A DNA stretch of 64,000 bases from positions 62,001 through 126,000 of the forward strand of contig NZ_OY762974.1 of NCBI RefSeq assembly GCF_963667135.1. Reading direction: 5' to 3'. Position numbers and translations under genes: made by a program. Positions within the stretch are counted from its first letter, which is position 1. Every line of letters begins with the position of its first letter. A model generated the notes under the pieces. The model was not told the DNA's origin. It searched no databases and saw only the letters and a list, made by a program, of their open reading frames with translations. Below are positions 44,909 to 54,364 of the stretch, piece by piece. The DNA is from an uncultured Macellibacteroides sp. GTDB lineage: Bacteria; Bacteroidota; Bacteroidia; Bacteroidales; Tannerellaceae.

Positions 44909-46966
44909 TTATCTTTCTTCAATAATAGCAACACCCCATGGTTCCAATTTGATGAAGCTCTTTGCATCTACATCTTTACCGGACAAAATATTTTTTCCAA
45001 ATGAATATGGGTATTGGATTTCTTGTGTATCGGCACTATAGTTAAATATATAGTGCAATTTCTTTTCTTGCTGATTTATTCCAGAACGTATTATAAATGG
45101 AAACTGCATATAATCAGATGGTATTATAGTTGCATTTATTGCTACTTGGCGAATGACCTTGTTAAGCAGCTCCTGAGATGGATATGTTCCGATATATGTC
45201 AATTTTCCTTTTCCATATGAATTTTCAGTAATCACTGGCCACTTACCAAAAAATGGATGGTTGGCATAAGCCAAAGGTTTAGCTGTTTCTAATTGTAAGA
45301 ACTCATACCAGTCACTTATCTGATTTGAATCTTCTATATTATAGGGATTATCTCTTAATGGCATTGCATCTATAGTTGAATACTCTTGATAATAAAATCC
45401 GCAGGCTTTACGCAATAGACCGGGGGCCAAAGTGGCTCTAACTGCCGAATGTTCATTGCAATATCCGCTTTTATGTAACATAACCACATGCCCTCCTTCC
45501 TTTACAAATTTATCAATGCTTGACAATAATTCGTCTGTAGCTACATATAATGGAGGGATAACTAACATGGTGTATTGAGAGAAATCTATCCATTTATCAC
45601 AGGGGACAATATCCGTTTCAATATTTTGCATGTATAATGCTTTATACACCCTATCAATCGGATAGTTTTCTTTATAAGTATATGGCATAAAGTTTAGGGC
45701 ATGGTATGAGTCATGACTATACAAGATTGCAACTTTATTCTTCTTTTTTAGATTGATCAGTTTATTCCCGATTTTCTTTAGCTCATCAGCTGTCGTTTTA
45801 AACTCATTATATATCCTGTTAGGCTCTAGATCATGTCCTAAGATTCCTCTCCAATATGTTTCCTGGCCATAATGCAGGGTTGCCCAATGCCAATATTCAA
45901 CCATATTTGCCCCGGAAGCATAATGAGCATATACATTTTGACGCAGCTGATTGTAGTATGGAGGGCGTTGATTACGTGCGTCCCAACCTATACCCTGAGC
46001 ATTCGTTTCCATTACAATATAGTTCCCCTTAGCTACAGTTCGCACAAAGTCGCCTGCATAAGCTATACGTTGTCCATCTTGTTTATCCTGAACATCATGA
46101 TAAATATTTATGGCAGGGTATTGCATTTGTTTGAAACTTTCTACTTGATCTACATTGTGGAAGTCTGGCATGAAGCAATGAGTAACGAATTGATCTTTCT
46201 GTTTATACTCATTTATGATATCACATTGCCAGTTCAAAAAATCAGCTACCGATTTTCGATTATAACGCTCCCATTCATTTTTATATGAAGGATTCGTCAC
46301 ACCATCCCGGGTGTAGAATTCTTCCCAGGTGTTGATATTCATGCCCCAGTAATTCATGCCCCATTCTTTAGTCAACAAATCCAGATTATTATTAAACTTA
46401 TTCTTTATATAATTTTTAAAACCAATAAAATAATCTTTATTATTGACCCCTCGTGCCTCTGTTTCATTATCAACCTGATACCCTATTACTGCAGGATGTT
46501 GAGCATATCGCTCCATCATTTTCCTGATTATGCGCTCGCTATAATACCTAAATGTCGGATTTGTAAAATCCATATTCTGTCGGATACCATAATATGCTTT
46601 ATTACCTCGTGTATACTCTGCCAGCACTTCCGGATGTCTTTCTGCTAACCATGCTGGAATAGAATAAGTAGGTGTTCCAAGAATAACCTTAATACCAGCC
46701 TCGTGCATTTTATTAATAATGCGGTCCATCCATTCGAATTTAAATACCCCTTCCTGTGGTTCAAAAATACCCCAAGCCGATTCTCCTACCCGAACTACGG
46801 ATAATCCACAATCTTTCATCATCTGAATATCCTTATCCAATCGCTCGTACGGCATATATTCATGATAGTAGGCCGCTCCGTAAAGAACATTGTCAAATTT
46901 GTACTGAGCCATCATGTTAAAAGACAACAACAACCCAAGCAGTCCTGCAAAAATTATCTTTTTCAT
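44909..46966 (-). CDS. Secreted GH42 beta-galactosidase
   Basis: 685 residues from the ATG at 46966, which gives a clean signal peptide (MKKIIFAGLLGLLLSFNMMAQ). The ATG at 47032 would start upstream of, or inside, the predicted -7 region and adds 22 residues that spoil the signal. TIM barrel (about 25-385) opening with YGAAYYHEYMPYERLDKDIQMMKDCGLSVVRVGESAW, acid/base Glu168 in VDNETEA, nucleophile Glu320 in VMETNAQG; then the trimerisation (amidotransferase-like) domain (about 395-600) and a C-terminal beta domain. The reaction is retaining exo-hydrolysis of beta-D-galactosides, or of alpha-L-arabinopyranosides in some members. Secretion suggests action on plant galactan side chains in the periplasm. 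Confidence 0.92.
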   Translation of the reverse strand: MKKIIFAGLLGLLLSFNMMAQYKFDNVLYGAAYYHEYMPYERLDKDIQMMKDCGLSVVRVGESAWGIFEPQEGVFKFEWMDRIINKMHEAGIKVILGTPTYSIPAWLAERHPEVLAEYTRGNKAYYGIRQNMDFTNPTFRYYSERIIRKMMERYAQHPAVIGYQVDNETEARGVNNKDYFIGFKNYIKNKFNNNLDLLTKEWGMNYWGMNINTWEEFYTRDGVTNPSYKNEWERYNRKSVADFLNWQCDIINEYKQKDQFVTHCFMPDFHNVDQVESFKQMQYPAINIYHDVQDKQDGQRIAYAGDFVRTVAKGNYIVMETNAQGIGWDARNQRPPYYNQLRQNVYAHYASGANMVEYWHWATLHYGQETYWRGILGHDLEPNRIYNEFKTTADELKKIGNKLINLKKKNKVAILYSHDSYHALNFMPYTYKENYPIDRVYKALYMQNIETDIVPCDKWIDFSQYTMLVIPPLYVATDELLSSIDKFVKEGGHVVMLHKSGYCNEHSAVRATLAPGLLRKACGFYYQEYSTIDAMPLRDNPYNIEDSNQISDWYEFLQLETAKPLAYANHPFFGKWPVITENSYGKGKLTYIGTYPSQELLNKVIRQVAINATIIPSDYMQFPFIIRSGINQQEKKLHYIFNYSADTQEIQYPYSFGKNILSGKDVDAKSFIKLEPWGVAIIEER

Positions 46967-47341
46967 ATTATTATCATTAAAGTTAACAAAAATATCATTT
47001 AACCATAGCTGGTTTAATTTGTGATGATACAAAGATAACCATTTTTATCATTATTAGCAGGTATTGAATGTTTTGAAAAGTGTGCGTATTTGTACAATCT
47101 AGTCAGATGAAAGCATACGCCACCGAAAACCACCCTTAATCAAGTAAAAAGGCATTCCAAATCGTTTGTAAATCATGTTTACATTTTTCTTTCTTGCATA
47201 TCTAACACATTATTTATATATTTCCACCCTGTTTGCTATAAATCAGTCAAATACATCATTTTATAGTTTGATCACTTTTAATAAAGCGACAGAATCAATG
47301 TCAACACGGATTCACTCTATTAATACAACATTATATTTATT
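46967..47341. other. 375-bp divergent intergenic region
   Basis: Divergent gap between the GH42 and SnoaL-like genes. It contains the GH42 -7 box (47030-47037) and one clear palindrome, TGTAAATCATGTTTACA (47167-47183; 6-bp arms, 5-bp spacer), which could be an operator. Nothing else with structure was seen, and no open reading frame is credible. Confidence 0.55.
47030..47037 (-). promoter_or_regulatory. Predicted -7 box (TATCTTTG) for the GH42 gene
   Basis: Minus strand TATCTTTG matches TAnnTTTG. The start near 47023 gives a leader of about 57 nt to the ATG at 46966 and argues against the upstream ATG at 47032. Confidence 0.5.
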
Positions 47342-47746
47342 ATGGAAAAACAGCGCATTGAAGCCGATATTATAGTAATGGAAAAATCGGCATTGGAAAA
47401 GTGGAACAAAGGGAATCCATCCGGTTATCTTGAAATTTACGCAGAAGATATTACTTACTTCGATCCGTATCATAATGAACGGATTTTCGGCTTGGAAAAC
47501 ATGTGCGCTTTCTATGAAGAATTACGAGGGCAAGTAGCCGTTGACCGTTGCGAAATGATCGATCCCAAAGTACAGGTTACCGAAAATATGGCCGTTCTGA
47601 CATACAATCTGGTGTCGTATTCGGGTGAACTAAGATACCCTTGGAACTGTACAGAAGTTTATAGATTGGAAACCGACGGAAAGTGGAGGATCATTCATAA
47701 TCATTGGTCATTCATTAGACCTATGGATCTGGAAAATATGGAATAA
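47342..47746 (+). CDS. SnoaL/DUF4440-like (NTF2-fold) protein
   Basis: 134 residues, no signal peptide. The sequence pattern of an NTF2-like fold is clear: an N-terminal helix MEKQRIEADIIVMEKSALEKWNKGNPSGYLEIYAEDITYFDP, then beta strands ending in YRLETDGKWRIIHNHWSFIRP, the usual SnoaL/DUF4440 ending. Such proteins act as small polyketide-type cyclases, isomerases or binding proteins; no catalytic residue set can be assigned. It stands alone between divergent GH42 and the downstream GH78 gene, which has its own predicted promoter, and I see no functional link. Confidence 0.85.
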   Translation: MEKQRIEADIIVMEKSALEKWNKGNPSGYLEIYAEDITYFDPYHNERIFGLENMCAFYEELRGQVAVDRCEMIDPKVQVTENMAVLTYNLVSYSGELRYPWNCTEVYRLETDGKWRIIHNHWSFIRPMDLENME

Positions 47747-47837
47747 AAATCCCTGAAATTTCTTTTCGGAACAGCTATTCTGGCAAAAAACGAACTTGTT
47801 TTATCATTTATGAAAAGTTGAATGGCTTTTTATCTAT

Positions 47838-47845
47838 TAGTTTTG
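47838..47845 (+). promoter_or_regulatory. Predicted -7 box (TAGTTTTG) for the GH78 gene
   Basis: TAGTTTTG matches TAnnTTTG, with TTG at 47818-47820 as a possible -33 element 17 bp upstream. The expected start near 47852 excludes translation from 47818 and supports the ATG at 47887. Confidence 0.5.
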
Positions 47846-47886
47846 TAAAATCATTTGTTTTACCAAGAATTAATAGTATTAGAAGC

Positions 47887-50613
47887 ATGAAACAACTAAC
47901 ACTTTTCATTGGAATTTTATTTGTATTCTTTCTGGCCGGATGTAAGAGTGGGCAGCTTAAAGTTACCTCTCTGAAAATTGAAATGCAGGAAAATCCGCAG
48001 GGAGTAAGTACACAAAATCCTCGTTTTTCCTGGCAAATAACTTCGGACCAACCAGATCTGGTTCAACAATCTTATTGGATTCAGGTGGCTCAGACTGCAG
48101 AAGATCTGCAACAAGGCAAAGAACTTGTTTTTGATTCGAAAGACGTTAAAAGCGATCAGTCTATTCTTGTCCCATATGGTGGTAAGCCTCTTTTATCTAA
48201 GGGAGTATATTACTGGCGGGTAAAAATAATTACAAATCAAGGCTCGACAGATTGGAGTGAAATCAATTCCTGGTCGATGGCTTTTTTGAATGATTCGGAT
48301 TGGAAAGCTTCCTGGATCGGCGAAGATTCCATTTCAAATCCCAATGAAACAGCTGAAGGGAATACGCGCCTTGCTGCAAGATATCTGCGCAAATTGTTTG
48401 AAAGCAAAACCTCTGTTAAACGTGCCACATTGTATATTTCGGGATTAGGATCGTATGAAGCTTATCTAAACGGCAAGCGCGTATCGGAAGATATATTTGC
48501 CCCCATGCCTTCCTGGTATCCGGAAAGAGTGTATTATAATGTGTATGATGTAACCTCTTTACTACAACAAGGACAAAATACGGTGGGAGTAAAATTAGGT
48601 AATGGTCGTTATTTCGGCATGCGCCAATCCGAGACAATGATGTTTGGTCTGCCCCGCCTGTTAGCCCAATTGGAAATTGAATATACCGACGGATCCACCG
48701 ATATGGTAGTTAGCGACAAGTCCTGGAAAGTAACCTCCCGTGGACCTATTGTAGCCAACAATGAATTTGATGGAGAAGAATATGATGCCCGACTGGAACT
48801 GACCGGATGGGAAGCGGCCAACTACGATGATGCGAATTGGAAAGCTGCCGACATTATGGATACACCTGCCGGTAAGCTAACGGCTCAACCCAATCCTAAT
48901 ATGCAGATTCAGGATGAAGTATCTCCAACTAAAATCACCAAACTAGCCGACGGGAGATATATTCTCGACATGGGACAAAACATGGTGGGTTGGCTTAAGA
49001 TTAATAGTCTTATAGGAAAGAAAGACCAGCCCGTTAGTTTTCGGTTCTCGGAAACACTGAATCCCGATAGCACCTTGTATCTGGCAAACCTCCGTTCGGC
49101 AAAGGTTACGGATGTATATACCCCTGCCAAAGACGGAGGGTTTATCTGGGAACCTTCTTTTGTTTATCATGGATTTCGTTATGTGGAAATATCCGGATTG
49201 GATTACCAACCCGAACTGAAAGATTTCACAGGTAAGGTCATTTACGATAAAATGGAAACGACGGGACAGTTTGAAACATCGAATGAAATTATCAACCAGA
49301 TATTCAAGAACGCCTATTGGGGTATCCGAGGAAATTATCGCGGAATGCCAACCGATTGCCCTCAACGTGATGAACGTCAGGGTTGGTTGGGTGATCGGGC
49401 AACCGGTTGTTTCGGCGAGGCATTCGTTCTGGACAATGCATCGTTATATAGCAAATGGGTACAGGATATCGAAGATTCTCAAAGTCCGGAAGGAAGCATC
49501 TCGGACGTTTCGCCAAGATACTGGACAATTTATAACGACGATGTAACCTGGCCGGCTGCTTATTTCTATGCAATGAAGATGTTGTCGGTTCAATATGGAG
49601 ATACCAATCCCATCAAAAAACACTATGCTTCTATGAAACGATACCTTGAACATATCCAACAAGTGTCCATGCAGGATTATATCCTTACCAAGGACACTTA
49701 CGGTGATTGGTGCATGCCTCCCGAATCTCAGAAGCTAATTCATTCTGAAGATCCTGCCCGCAAAACAGATGGTGCGATTTTAAGTACAACCATGTATTAT
49801 AGTCTATTGAAACTGATGGCCGAATTTGCCGAAATTTCAGGCAATAAGGCAGACATTTCCGGATACAAGGAGCTTGCTTCTAAAATTAAAGAGGCCTATA
49901 ATACCCGTTTCTTCAATAAAGATTCTGCTTTATATGGAAATAATACAGTTACAGCCAATATCCTTTCGCTTCAATTGGGTTTAGTTCCCGAAGGATACGA
50001 AGGAAAAGTGTTCAATAATATCGTGAAGAAAACAGAAATTGATTTTGGTGGACATGTTAGTACGGGTGTGTTAGGTATCCAGCAGCTGATGAGGGGGCTT
50101 ACAAAATACGGTAATGTTGATTTAGCCTATAAGATTGCTTCGAACGACACCTATCCAAGTTGGGGACATATGGTTAAAAACGGGGCAACTACAACCTGGG
50201 AACTTTGGAATGGTGAGACTGCCGATCCGGCCATGAACTCGGGAAATCATGTGATGTTGCTTGGGGATTTGCTTATTTGGTACTACGAAGATCTGGCTGG
50301 TATCAAATGTGCTCCGGGTACTGTTGCTTACAAAAAACTGTTGATGGAACCCAAATTCCCCGAAGGATTGAATCACGTGAAGGCTGCTTACAAGTCCGTT
50401 TACGGAGATATTCGGAGCGAGTGGACAAAAGAGGGCAAAACATTCTCGTGGGATATTACAATTCCCGGAAATACCTCTGCTATCGTCCGACTTCCAAAAG
50501 AGTTAAATATAATCTCGCCCAATCAGAAGGGAGTTCGAAAAGTAATAGAAAGTGAATCTGCGATGGAAGTTGAGCTTGGTTCGGGAACATATCACCTTAC
50601 CAACAGTAAATAA
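47887..50613 (+). CDS. GH78 alpha-L-rhamnosidase lipoprotein
   Basis: 908 residues from the ATG at 47887, which begins a lipoprotein signal MKQLTLFIGILFVFFLAGC (Cys19). Order: N-terminal beta domains including the Bac_rhamnosid_N type (about 30-330), (alpha/alpha)6 barrel (about 430-830), C-terminal beta sandwich. The catalytic acid lies in PTDCPQRDERQGWLGD (Asp495/Glu496 region) and the base in NGATTTWELWNGE, both hallmarks of GH78. It removes terminal alpha-L-rhamnose from plant material such as rhamnogalacturonan side chains or flavonoid glycosides. It is the only gene of its transcript, ended by a strong terminator. Confidence 0.93.
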   Translation: MKQLTLFIGILFVFFLAGCKSGQLKVTSLKIEMQENPQGVSTQNPRFSWQITSDQPDLVQQSYWIQVAQTAEDLQQGKELVFDSKDVKSDQSILVPYGGKPLLSKGVYYWRVKIITNQGSTDWSEINSWSMAFLNDSDWKASWIGEDSISNPNETAEGNTRLAARYLRKLFESKTSVKRATLYISGLGSYEAYLNGKRVSEDIFAPMPSWYPERVYYNVYDVTSLLQQGQNTVGVKLGNGRYFGMRQSETMMFGLPRLLAQLEIEYTDGSTDMVVSDKSWKVTSRGPIVANNEFDGEEYDARLELTGWEAANYDDANWKAADIMDTPAGKLTAQPNPNMQIQDEVSPTKITKLADGRYILDMGQNMVGWLKINSLIGKKDQPVSFRFSETLNPDSTLYLANLRSAKVTDVYTPAKDGGFIWEPSFVYHGFRYVEISGLDYQPELKDFTGKVIYDKMETTGQFETSNEIINQIFKNAYWGIRGNYRGMPTDCPQRDERQGWLGDRATGCFGEAFVLDNASLYSKWVQDIEDSQSPEGSISDVSPRYWTIYNDDVTWPAAYFYAMKMLSVQYGDTNPIKKHYASMKRYLEHIQQVSMQDYILTKDTYGDWCMPPESQKLIHSEDPARKTDGAILSTTMYYSLLKLMAEFAEISGNKADISGYKELASKIKEAYNTRFFNKDSALYGNNTVTANILSLQLGLVPEGYEGKVFNNIVKKTEIDFGGHVSTGVLGIQQLMRGLTKYGNVDLAYKIASNDTYPSWGHMVKNGATTTWELWNGETADPAMNSGNHVMLLGDLLIWYYEDLAGIKCAPGTVAYKKLLMEPKFPEGLNHVKAAYKSVYGDIRSEWTKEGKTFSWDITIPGNTSAIVRLPKELNIISPNQKGVRKVIESESAMEVELGSGTYHLTNSK

Positions 50614-50633
50614 TCGCTTTATTGTATTTATCA

Positions 50634-50668
50634 GATGAGTAAGAGCAATCTCTTACTCATCTTTTTTT
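50634..50668 (+). terminator. Intrinsic terminator after the GH78 gene
   Basis: A 12-bp perfect stem GATGAGTAAGAG/CTCTTACTCATC with a CAAT loop and a run of seven T, starting 21 bp after the GH78 stop. This is a textbook rho-independent terminator. Confidence 0.92.
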
Positions 50669-50751
50669 ATAGGACAGGGCATCTTCCTTTCCTAAAACCT
50701 AAGACGGAAAATCCCTGAACAGAAATTGCATACAGTTTTGAAAGAAGCTTC

Positions 50752-51225
50752 TTAATTGGCTAAATCTTTTATTTCATTTATGTGAAGGTACAGGTGATCC
50801 AGGTAGCCTTCTATCATTTCTTTTAGAGTGACTTTTGTTCCTTCGAAGTCGCACCAGTAGCTGTCTAGTTTCGTTAAATCGACAGATTTTATTACCTGAA
50901 TGATGTGCAGATTATAAAACTTCCATAGCTGGATCAGGTTTTCCCAATCTGCGTTTTGATAGTCTTGTAAGGCGATCCACAAATCATTGTCTTGACGATA
51001 GTCGGGGAAGCATAGTAAGTCTTTACTATATTGCAGGCGAACCATGCGTTGATGATTGTTGGAAGCCGAATCTATCAGGTGACCAAGTATCTGTTTGATA
51101 GTGCGATTCTGGCTGTTTCGCCGTTGGGTAATCACTTCTACAGGCAGAGCTCTTAAAAAGCTCTCTTCCGCCTCGATAACTTTTTTGATGCCATCGGTTA
51201 TTGGAATAAAATCAGTTCTTTGCAT
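50752..51225 (-). CDS. DinB-family four-helix protein
   Basis: 157 residues, cytoplasmic, mostly helical. The DinB/YfiT-like metal-binding histidines are visible as His49 in QILGHLIDSASNNHQRM and the pair in EGYLDHLYLHINEI near the C-terminus, the usual three-His pattern of this superfamily. Bacterial DinB proteins are often thiol-dependent transferases or stress proteins; the partner thiol and substrate are unknown here. The gene is isolated: a terminator lies on its 3' side and an 856-bp gene-free region with phased repeats on its 5' side. Confidence 0.85.
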   Translation of the reverse strand: MQRTDFIPITDGIKKVIEAEESFLRALPVEVITQRRNSQNRTIKQILGHLIDSASNNHQRMVRLQYSKDLLCFPDYRQDNDLWIALQDYQNADWENLIQLWKFYNLHIIQVIKSVDLTKLDSYWCDFEGTKVTLKEMIEGYLDHLYLHINEIKDLAN

Positions 51226-51576
51226 AACAATCTAATATTAATAGTAAAATTTGGTTCTTTCTCATTTCTGCATTTATTTTCCCCATATATTGCTGCAAAT
51301 TAAGTATTTAATATCCAAATTTCAATACTGATTTCAAAAAAAAATAATTAAAAATTTTATTTTGGGTTCTTTGCTTATTATTCATCAAACCTTTCACGAC
51401 AATAGGTCAGGTTCAGGTATATCCATGTAGTGTAAACGATTCTTGTATAGAATTAGTGAAAGTGTCCAGACTTTCAGTATAATGTTTTCTGATATGTCTA
51501 GTTTCTCAGTTTAAAGGATGAAAAAGTGTCTACTCAAATAAGGAAAAGGCAATGCACCAGGAAAGTCTAATTTTGC

Positions 51577-51648
51577 CTTAAGGGAAAATTTACGGGGACT
51601 TAAGTCAAAAAAAAATTTCACTTAAGGGATAATTTTTTTTGACTTAAG
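51577..51648. repeat. 22-bp-phased array of CTTAAG
   Basis: The 6-bp palindrome CTTAAG starts at 51577, 51599, 51621 and 51643, exactly 22 bp apart each time. Three of the four are followed by GGGA and then an A/T tract, so each unit is a degenerate 22-mer of the form CTTAAGGGAAAAATTT plus spacer. The spacing equals about two helical turns, so all sites face the same side of the DNA. Confidence 0.88.
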
Positions 51649-51764
51649 GGAAAAATTGCCGGTACTTTTTCTTCAAAAAGTATATACTTTTGGGGAAGTT
51701 TCTCATGAGTTTTAAAATCAAATGTACTCTTAAACTTCAGCCAATCTTAGTTGGAGAGCTTTTA

Positions 51765-51844
51765 AAAGATATATGATTTGATCTTCAAAGATATATGAAC
51801 TGTTTTCCAAAGATATAAGGAATGATTCTCAAAGATATATAGAT
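51765..51844. repeat. 22-bp-phased array of AAAGATATA
   Basis: AAAGATATA starts at 51765, 51787, 51809 and 51831, again exactly 22 bp apart. The last three are preceded by C, so the minus strand reads the -7 box TATCTTTG at each. Unlike the array at 8584-8708 the right half of the palindrome is not kept; spacers differ between units. Confidence 0.88.
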
Positions 51845-52081
51845 TATTTTTCAGTCTTTTGTCGATCTAAAGTAAACGGGGAGGGAAACAAATAAATGCT
51901 GCATCTTGTCTTGTTTTTATTACAAACTTGTCTTCTGTAAATGTTTTGCACGAAAAATCTTAAGCGGTTCTACGGTGGGCGTTATTGAAGGGTGACTTTG
52001 CAAGTTGTGGTACTTGCCGCCTCCATCTTCTGGGTTTGCGGCAAGTACCAACTTTCAATACTTGTTTATGTTCTACTAATC

Positions 52082-53391
<1,310 letters not shown>

Positions 53392-54270
53392 CTATTTTCC
53401 AAAATTACGTGTAACAAATGGTAGGCAAGTATATAATGCCAAGTGCCAGTATTCCCAGGTGTGTCCCCCGTCGCGCACGCGGAACTGACAAGGAATCTTT
53501 TTCTTGCGCATCGCTTGCGTGAACTCAATGTTGCGATCAAGAAGAAAATCGTCGTCTCCGCAATCTACAAACCAGGCGACTGAACGTAACTTCGCGATAC
53601 GTTCTTCATCTGCATTCTCAACATAGTCCACACAACTGTTTTCTATAACGGACTTGGTAAGGATAGCCATTTTGTCGTCAGGTTTTTGCGCCGGGGCCGC
53701 TCCTAGTTCGGGAATAGACATCAAAGCACTCATAGCATAAACAGAAGAATACATTTCGCTATACTTTTGACCATAACAGGTGGCACCTCCACCTCCCATA
53801 GACAATCCGGCAATGGCACGGTTGGCTTTATTTCCGATTACCCGGTAATTCTTTTCAATATAAGGCAAGAACTCGGTGTAGAAAAAAGTCTCGTAACTCC
53901 ATCCGGGCATATCAAAATAACCGTTCCAAACTCCTGCATATATATTGCCTCCCGCATTGGGCGTAACAATGATCATCTCGCAAGCTTCCCCGCTTTCAAT
54001 CAACTGATCAGCCACATCTTGAAGATGACCACGTCCCGACCACGCCTGATTGGTATCCGTCATCCCATGCAAAAGATACAGAATCGGATATTTCTTGTTT
54101 GTATCCGTTTCATAACTTTTAGGAAGAAAAACATTGTATGCCCTGTAGGCATTCAGCACTTTGCTGTGGATGGAATCTGTTATGATTTTACTCTGTGGCC
54201 CCGCAGGAGACTGGGCTAAAGCAGAGAATACAATATGGATAGCCAGCAAAGATAAGATTAGCTTTTTCAT
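53392..54270 (-). CDS. Secreted CE1-type esterase (single domain)
   Basis: 292 residues with signal peptide (about 1-20). It is the esterase D/CE1 fold alone: YPILYLLHGMTDTNQAWSG opens the domain, Ser157 sits in GLSMGGGG, the Asp in CGDDDFLLD and the His in DGGHTWEYW. It lacks the N-terminal CBM48-like domain of its downstream neighbour but is similar in the catalytic domain. The expected reaction is release of feruloyl or acetyl esters from oligosaccharides. It lies 94 bp after the GH3 gene in the same orientation. Confidence 0.9.
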   Translation of the reverse strand: MKKLILSLLAIHIVFSALAQSPAGPQSKIITDSIHSKVLNAYRAYNVFLPKSYETDTNKKYPILYLLHGMTDTNQAWSGRGHLQDVADQLIESGEACEMIIVTPNAGGNIYAGVWNGYFDMPGWSYETFFYTEFLPYIEKNYRVIGNKANRAIAGLSMGGGGATCYGQKYSEMYSSVYAMSALMSIPELGAAPAQKPDDKMAILTKSVIENSCVDYVENADEERIAKLRSVAWFVDCGDDDFLLDRNIEFTQAMRKKKIPCQFRVRDGGHTWEYWHLALYTCLPFVTRNFGK

Positions 54271-54364
54271 TACATGTAAATTTAAAATGATGTATGGTTC
54301 TTTTATAATTCGCGACTATAAAAGTACTAATTTTATTATTATATACTTACTGATCCATTTAATT
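54271..54364 (-). promoter_or_regulatory. Esterase leader containing the shared segment and an inverted repeat
   Basis: Counterpart of the leader at 53273-53391. On the minus strand it also contains CTTTTATAG and TTATAAAAG as an inverted repeat with about 7 bp between. The gap is large for this otherwise tightly packed operon, so internal transcription start or transcript processing is plausible. Confidence 0.45.

Larger units (their letters stand above)
51226..52081. other. 856-bp gene-free region with two phased repeat blocks
   Basis: A/T-rich, no credible open reading frame on either strand. The middle holds a four-unit CTTAAG block (51577-51648) and then a four-unit AAAGATATA block (51765-51840), both with an exact 22-bp period. 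The flanks (51226-51570 and 51845-52081) show nothing I can assign; no tRNA or known RNA fold was recognised. Confidence 0.7.

Noticed and set aside
46967-47032. Upstream ATG for the GH42 gene
   Set aside because: Adds 22 residues before a good signal peptide and overlaps the predicted -7 box at 47030-47037.
47167-47183. TGTAAATCATGTTTACA as a defined transcription-factor operator
   Set aside because: The palindrome is real but short and A/T-rich; no regulator gene is nearby and it is too weak for a separate claim.
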